A DNA stretch of 32,018 nt, from contig JAEDCY010000030.1 of NCBI GenBank assembly GCA_016293915.1, positions 1 to 32,018 on the forward strand, written 5' to 3'. A program made the translations under genes and the position numbers. Shown one piece after another: positions 29,102-32,018 of the stretch (the stretch's first letter is position 1; each line of letters begins with the position of its first letter). This DNA is from Treponema sp. GTDB taxonomy: Bacteria; Spirochaetota; Spirochaetia; Treponematales; Treponemataceae. The notes below the pieces were generated by a model. It was not told where the DNA came from and did not search any database. It saw nothing but the letters and a program-made list of their open reading frames with translations.

Positions 29102-30286
29102 ATGTCCTTTATGAAAGAACTCGAACTCAAATATGGATGCAACCCGAACCAGAAGCCGGCTAGGGTTTTTATGGAAAATGGCGATCTTCCTATTACTGTT
29201 GTGAACGGAAGACCGGGATACATCAACCTGCTCGACGCTTTGAACGGCTGGCAGCTTGTTAAGGAATTGAAGGAGGCTACCGGCCTTCCTGCTGCTACTT
29301 CTTTCAAGCACGTTTCTCCTGCCGGTGCTGCTGTAGGTCTTCCTCTTTCTGATACTCTCAAGAAAATTTATTTTACTGACAATGTTGAACTTACTCCGCT
29401 TGCCTGTGCTTATGCTCGCGCACGAGGGGCTGACCGCATGAGCTCTTTCGGCGATTTTATTTCTTTGAGTGATGAATGTGATGAAGCTACTGCTCTTTTG
29501 ATTAAGAAGGAAGTTTCTGATGGTATTATCGCTCCAGGCTATTCTGCTAAGGCTCTTGAGATTTTGAAGGCTAAGAAGAATGGCAACTATTGTGTTATTC
29601 AGATTGATCCTAATTATGTGCCTGCTGAGCTTGAACGCAAACAGGTCTTTGGCGTAACCTTTGAACAGGGCCACAACTTTTTGAAAATTGATGAGAAGTC
29701 TGCTTTGTCTAACATTGTAACTAAGAACAAGACTTTGAGCGAAGATGACAAGCGTAACCTGATTATTTCTCTTATCGTATTGAAGTACACTCAGTCTAAC
29801 TCGGTTTGCTTTGTAAAGGACGGTCAGGCTATTGGTATTGGTGCCGGTCAGCAGAGTCGTGTTCACTGTACACGTCTTGCCGGTCAGAAGGCTGATAACT
29901 GGTGGCTGCGTCAGTCGCCACAGGTTCTTGGACTTCAGTTTGTAGACGGCATTAAGCGCGCAGACCGCGACAACGCAATTGACGTTTATATTGGCGAAGA
30001 ATATATGGACGTTCTTGCTGAAGGCAAGTGGCAGAATATTTTCAAGGTGAAGCCTGAAGTATTCACCCGCGAAGCTAAGGCTGAATGGATTTCTAAGAAT
30101 ACAAACGTTGCACTTGGTTCAGATGCCTTCTTCCCATTCGGCGACAACATTGATCGTGCAAAGAAGAGCGGTGTAACTGTTATCGCCCAGCCAGGCGGCT
30201 CTGTTCGCGACGACCTCGTAATTGAGGCTGCTGACGGATACGGAATGGTTATGGCATTTAATGGAATTAGACTTTTTCACCATTAA
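29102..30286 (+). CDS. purH: stand-alone AICAR transformylase
   Basis: This 394-residue enzyme transfers a formyl group from 10-formyl-tetrahydrofolate to AICAR, the step before IMP. It corresponds to the C-terminal half of PurH only: LKYGCNPNQKPA, GYINLLDALNGWQLVKEL, the catalytic K69-H70 in SFKHVSPAGAAVG, DFISLS, LKYTQSNSVCFVKDGQ and GIGAGQQSRVHC. The N-terminal cyclohydrolase domain is absent, and PurO at 25802 supplies that activity. ATG codons lie at 29102 and 29111, and I cannot tell which is used; neither has a ribosome binding site. The gene is isolated between a GC-rich repeat block and two terminators. Confidence 0.93.
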   Translation: MSFMKELELKYGCNPNQKPARVFMENGDLPITVVNGRPGYINLLDALNGWQLVKELKEATGLPAATSFKHVSPAGAAVGLPLSDTLKKIYFTDNVELTPLACAYARARGADRMSSFGDFISLSDECDEATALLIKKEVSDGIIAPGYSAKALEILKAKKNGNYCVIQIDPNYVPAELERKQVFGVTFEQGHNFLKIDEKSALSNIVTKNKTLSEDDKRNLIISLIVLKYTQSNSVCFVKDGQAIGIGAGQQSRVHCTRLAGQKADNWWLRQSPQVLGLQFVDGIKRADRDNAIDVYIGEEYMDVLAEGKWQNIFKVKPEVFTREAKAEWISKNTNVALGSDAFFPFGDNIDRAKKSGVTVIAQPGGSVRDDLVIEAADGYGMVMAFNGIRLFHH

Positions 30287-30288
30287 TA

Positions 30289-30322
30289 GATTGTCCGGTC
30301 AAGTCGGACAATGACTTTTTTT
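30289..30322 (+). terminator. family E palindrome acting as purH terminator
   Basis: ATTGTCCG and CGGACAAT (30290-30297, 30305-30312) form an 8-bp stem with a 7-base loop, followed by ACTTTTTTT. The 27-base frame 30289-30315 matches the element at 2026-2052, with compensated stem changes. Confidence 0.75.
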
Positions 30323-30323
30323 G

Positions 30324-30365
30324 AACCGCAATTTTCCCTCTCGGAACATTGCGGTTTCTTTTTTT
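30324..30365 (+). terminator. second terminator before hsdM
   Basis: AACCGCAAT (30324-30332) pairs with ATTGCGGTT (30348-30356) around a 15-base loop, then a T-rich tract follows (to 30365). The right arm overlaps the -35 region of the hsdM promoter. Confidence 0.7.
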
Positions 30366-30376
30366 CATGGTATAAT
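30349..30376 (+). promoter_or_regulatory. hsdM promoter with extended -10
   Basis: TATAAT (30371-30376) is preceded by TGG, an extended -10, with a weak -35 TTGCGG 16 bases upstream. The ribosome binding site AAGGA (30392-30396) and ATG 30404 follow. Confidence 0.6.
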
Positions 30377-30403
30377 AGAAAATCATATAAAAAGGACATC
30401 ATC

Positions 30404-31929
30404 ATGGCAAAATCAAAATCCCCAAAAACTAAATCATCTTCCGCAACAATCGGCTTTGAACAGCAGATTTGGGACGCAGCCTGCGAACTTTGGGGACACA
30501 TTCCCGCTGCAGATTACCGCAAAATCTTTATAGGACTTATCTTCTTAAAATATATCTCAACCGCATTCGAAAAAAATACGCAGAACTAGTGCTAGAGGCC
30601 GACGGGTTTGAAGACGACCCAGACGCTTATGAAGCCGAAAACATCTTCTTTGTCCCTCCGGAAGCCCGCTGGTCAGAAATTGCAAAGGCAGCCCACACAC
30701 CGGAAATCGGCACAATCTTAGACAAAGCCATGATTGCCATAGAAGCCTACAACAAAAGCCTAAAAGGAGTCCTTCCAAAAAACTACGCCAACCCCGAACT
30801 GGACAAACGCGTCCTTGGTAACGTAGTAGACGTATTCACCAACATGGACATGAGCGACACCGAAGCAAGCAAAGACCTGCTGGGCCGCACCTACGAATAC
30901 TGCATCGCGCAGTTTGCATCCTACGAAGGAGTAAAAGGCGGCGAGTTCTACACACCGGCCAGCGTAGTAAAAACAATCGTAAATATCTTAAAGCCGTCAG
31001 AAGGAAAACGCGTTTATGACCCATGCTGCGGTTCAGGCGGAATGTTCGTTCAGTCAGTAAAGTTCATTCAGGAGCACGCAGGAAACAGAAGCAACATCTC
31101 AGTCTTCGGACAGGAAGCCAACGCCGACACCTGGAAAATGGCCAAGATGAACATGGCAATCCGCGGAATCGACGCAAACTTTGGCGACCATCCCGAAGAT
31201 ACCTTTTTCAACGACCTTCATTCCACACAAAAGTTCGACTTCATCATGGCAAATCCGCCCTTCAACTTAAGCAACTGGGGTCAGGACAAATTGCAGAACG
31301 ACCCGCGCTGGGCATACGGACTTCCACCAGCAGGCAACGCAAACTACGCCTGGATAGAACACATGATTTACCACCTGGCTCCAAACGGAAAAATCGGCCT
31401 TGTACTTGCAAACGGAGCCCTTTCCACCCAGACCTCAGGCGAAGGTGAAATCCGTCGTAAGATAATCGAAGCAGATTTAATAGAAGGAATTGTCGCCATG
31501 CCAACCCAGCTTTTCTACAGCGTAACAATTCCGGTAACCCTCTGGTTCATTACCCGTGGCAAAAAACAGACCGGCAAAACCCTCTTCATAGATGCCCGCA
31601 ACATGGGCCACATGGTAGACCGCAAACACCGCGACTTTTCCGAAGAAGACATCACTCGCCTTGCAGACACCTTTACCTCCTTCCAGAACGGCACCCTCGA
31701 AGATGTAAAAGGCTTCTGCGCAGTTGCCACCACAAACCAAATCGCCGCCCAGGATTACATCCTCACCCCCGGCCGCTACGTTGGCATAGAAGAAAAAGCC
31801 GAGGACGACGAACCTTTCGACGAAAAAATGAAACGCCTCACCACAGAGCTTGGCGGAATGTTCGCAAAGAGCCACCAGCTTGAAGAAGATATAAAGAAAA
31901 ATCTTGCAGGGATTGGGTTTAAGATTTAG
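30404..31929 (+). pseudogene. hsdM: type I restriction-modification DNA methylase, frameshifted
   Basis: HsdM methylates adenine in the type I target and is also needed for restriction. Frame 1 from ATG 30404 gives the HsdM N-terminal domain (IGFEQQIWDAACELWGHIPA; FIGLIFLKYISTAFEK) and stops at 30585-30587. The rest continues in another frame from KKYAELVLEADGFEDD to 31929. The shift lies at seven A residues (30570-30576); eight would give one 508-residue protein. The later part has motif I YDPCCGSGGMF, catalytic MANPPFNLSNW, and GEFYTPASVV. It could be phase-variable, rescued by slippage on A AAA AAT, a pseudogene, or a sequencing error. Codons end in C far more than in neighbours, suggesting transfer. 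hsdS and hsdR are not in the window. Confidence 0.9.
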
Positions 31930-32018
31930 GGCGTGACCCTCGCCTTGCTCGGGTCGGGCTTTCCGCACTTCCGCTTTCGCTCCATTCCCCGCAAGCGGGG
32001 AACGCCTTCGGCGGTGCT
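31930..32018. repeat. GC-rich intergenic repeat-like sequence at window end
   Basis: Directly after the hsdM stop the sequence becomes GC-rich with short hairpins: CGTGACCCTCG..GCTCGGGTCGG and TTCCCCGC/GCGGGGAA. No reading frame is supported. It resembles the repeat-dense style of the other gaps but has no second copy in this window. Confidence 0.45.

Noticed and set aside
29066..29866. 266-residue minus-strand frame opposite the AICAR transformylase
   Set aside because: It has no motif and low-complexity composition, and it is fully antisense to a certain enzyme gene.

Overview
The window looks like a chromosomal segment of a Treponema-like spirochaete from a gut or rumen habitat. Three things point there. 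PheS is the long archaeal/eukaryotic type that spirochaetes carry. A protein matching a spirochaete-restricted DUF family sits in an operon with several unrecognised exported proteins. A GH10 xylanase precursor fits a fibre-rich environment. There are no rRNA or tRNA genes and no intact insertion sequences that I can see. Every assignment is read from the sequence alone.

Layout. 1-3300 is an accessory stretch: an orphan small gene; a minus-strand operon of a DEDDh exonuclease, a cREC receiver-like protein and a small protein with a stop at codon 2; and a Bro-N protein. 3305-5356 holds two convergent genes for envelope proteins (GerMN-domain and exported). 5484-11413 is minus strand: M23 peptidase, bactofilin, YaaR and RicT in one tight operon, then a methyltransferase and proS. 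11781-18212 is plus strand: TatD, then an overlapping run of dusB, a DUF5312-like protein, a GAF-GGDEF cyclase, a rhomboid protease and two exported proteins, closed by a clear terminator. 18413-20255 is pheS with a second, divergent copy of its last 15 codons downstream. 20254-24656 is minus strand: xylanase, lipoprotein, rlmL and tetR. 24729-30286 is plus strand: a glycerol-3-phosphate-type acyltransferase, PurO-type IMP cyclohydrolase, a serine beta-lactamase-like lipoprotein, a YesL-like membrane protein and a stand-alone AICAR transformylase. The two purine enzymes together replace the usual fused PurH. 30404-31929 is a type I hsdM broken by a one-base shortfall in a poly-A tract; its partners would lie beyond the window.

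The intergenic DNA is the most unusual part. Almost every gene boundary carries palindromic repeats, and I can sort most into families (called A to E here). Families B and E differ between copies by compensated changes that preserve the stems. The A/B elements share one bipartite plan with a short or a long left hairpin. A separate set of four palindromes at 28501-28766 has 11-base arms, loops of exactly 16 bases, and centre spacings of 64, 95 and 64. A 184-base imperfect palindrome lies between the M23 and TatD genes.

Expression signals show a pattern. Several operon-leading genes (proS, rlmL, the methyltransferase, the M23 peptidase, the exonuclease) have a good -10 box only 5-11 bases before the start codon and no Shine-Dalgarno sequence, which predicts leaderless or near-leaderless mRNAs. 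Many internal genes carry ordinary ribosome binding sites.
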